Assembly (NCBI GenBank): GCA_035577685.1
Contig: DATLVC010000428.1
Location: forward strand, 1 to 13,826
Reading direction: 5' to 3'
DNA length: 13,826 nt
Source: CAIYRG01 sp035577685
Lineage (GTDB): Bacteria > Pseudomonadota > Alphaproteobacteria > Micropepsales > Micropepsaceae
Positions 13,316 to 13,826 of this stretch are shown here, piece after piece. The stretch's first letter is position 1. Every line of letters begins with the position of its first letter. The notes beneath the pieces are model-generated. The model was not told where the DNA came from and did not search any database. It worked only from the letters and a program-made list of their open reading frames with translations. Made by a program: the position numbers and the translations under genes.

Positions 13316-13826
13316 ATGCTTCGGTCTTTGACGTTTCCTGCAATCGTCGCGCTCATAGCCGGTTTGGGCACATTGCCGGCCTTTGCCGCGTCGCCGCCCG
13401 CGGCGCCCACGAAAAATGCCGTTGCGGCCTGCAATCCCCAAAAAGCCCAAGCGGGATCGCGCGACAAGCGCCTGAAGGATTTGGAGGACCAGCTCGCGCG
13501 CGATGGCCGGGCAGCGGCCAAAGCCTTCGATTGCGGCAATGTCTATTTGCTGGTGAAGTCGGGCAATGCCCGCGCTGTCGGACTGGCAGTGAAGTTGCTG
13601 CGTTACAGCGATGCTGTCCAGACGCAGCATCTCTACGATGCGCTGGCAACGGCGATGGCGAAACATCCCGAAACCATCCTGGCTCATTTCCGCGACGTGC
13701 CGCGTGCCTCCGCACCGCAATTCTGCGTGCCCTTCATATCGGCGGCGACGTCGCGGCGAACCGCGTTCAACGCCCTCAAGCGCACCGATGACGCGCTCGC
13801 GCATGTCACGCGCGCGGATCTGCAGG
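13316..13826 (+). CDS. Exported protein of unknown function, C-terminus cut by window end
   Basis: The visible 170 residues start with a signal peptide (MLRSLTFPAIVALIAGLG, then TLPAFA, cleavage likely after residue 24 or 25), then a Pro/Ala linker. An alpha-helical-looking region follows with KRLKDLEDQLARDGRAAAKAF, CGNVYLLVKSGNARAVGLAV and HLYDALATAMAKHP. Cysteines at 39, 73 and 137 are spread through the mature part. The frame is open upstream to an ATG at 13229 that overlaps the previous stop (ATGA). A strong GGGGAGG before ATG 13316, with a signal peptide immediately after it, makes 13316 the better start. The reading frame is still open at the last base. The helical segments loosely suggest a repeat scaffold, but no family is recognised. 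Probably co-transcribed with the preceding exported protein. Confidence 0.72.
   Translation, partial: MLRSLTFPAIVALIAGLGTLPAFAASPPAAPTKNAVAACNPQKAQAGSRDKRLKDLEDQLARDGRAAAKAFDCGNVYLLVKSGNARAVGLAVKLLRYSDAVQTQHLYDALATAMAKHPETILAHFRDVPRASAPQFCVPFISAATSRRTAFNALKRTDDALAHVTRADLQ

Noticed and set aside
13004..13804. Minus-strand 266-residue open frame opposite the secreted pair
   Set aside because: Arg/His/Cys-rich translation without motifs; the plus strand has two signal-peptide genes with good ribosome sites.

Overview
The window comes from a GC-rich alphaproteobacterium. This is inferred from the gene order dapF-mtaB-ftsY-yciB facing a ccmABCDG cluster, a phaAB operon divergent from phaR, and frequent 4-nt start/stop overlaps. 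No rRNA or tRNA gene, phage gene, transposase or CRISPR array is visible. Most of the window is chromosomal core housekeeping sequence. The less-explained parts are the intergenic DNA and the right end.

Layout. (1) 1-1679, minus: an exported prolyl oligopeptidase (S9A), cut by the window edge just after its catalytic serine. (2) 1811-5526, plus: dapF, mtaB, ftsY and yciB. These cover cell-wall/lysine precursor synthesis, tRNA ms2t6A modification, the SRP receptor and an inner-membrane septation protein. The first three overlap by 3-4 nt and so are translationally coupled. (3) 5775-6284, plus: a MarR-type regulator with its own putative promoter and a hairpin/operator-like inverted repeat. (4) 9279 down to 6286, minus: ccmA-ccmB-ccmC-ccmD-ccmG, the haem-export and thioredoxin part of System I cytochrome c maturation, then a 65-residue protein of unknown function that converges on marR with a 1-nt gap. 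(5) 9292-9404: a 113-bp palindromic element with 12-bp terminal inverted repeats and three internal hairpins, 12 bp upstream of the ccmA start. (6) 11362 down to 9455, minus: phaA (thiolase) and phaB (acetoacetyl-CoA reductase), which make 3-hydroxybutyryl-CoA for polyhydroxybutyrate. (7) 11569-12213, plus: phaR, the PHA-responsive repressor. The 206-bp gap to phaA carries a TGC-rich 23-bp sequence repeated twice in tandem, a natural candidate for PhaR binding. (8) 12480-13826, plus: two exported proteins of unknown function; the second is cut by the window end.

No wholly new multi-gene system is evident. The items most worth following are the palindromic element abutting ccmA, the tandem repeat between phaA and phaR, the putative MarR operator, the unknown secreted pair, and the small protein at the end of the ccm cluster. 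All function calls rest on reading translated motifs by eye; no database search was run.
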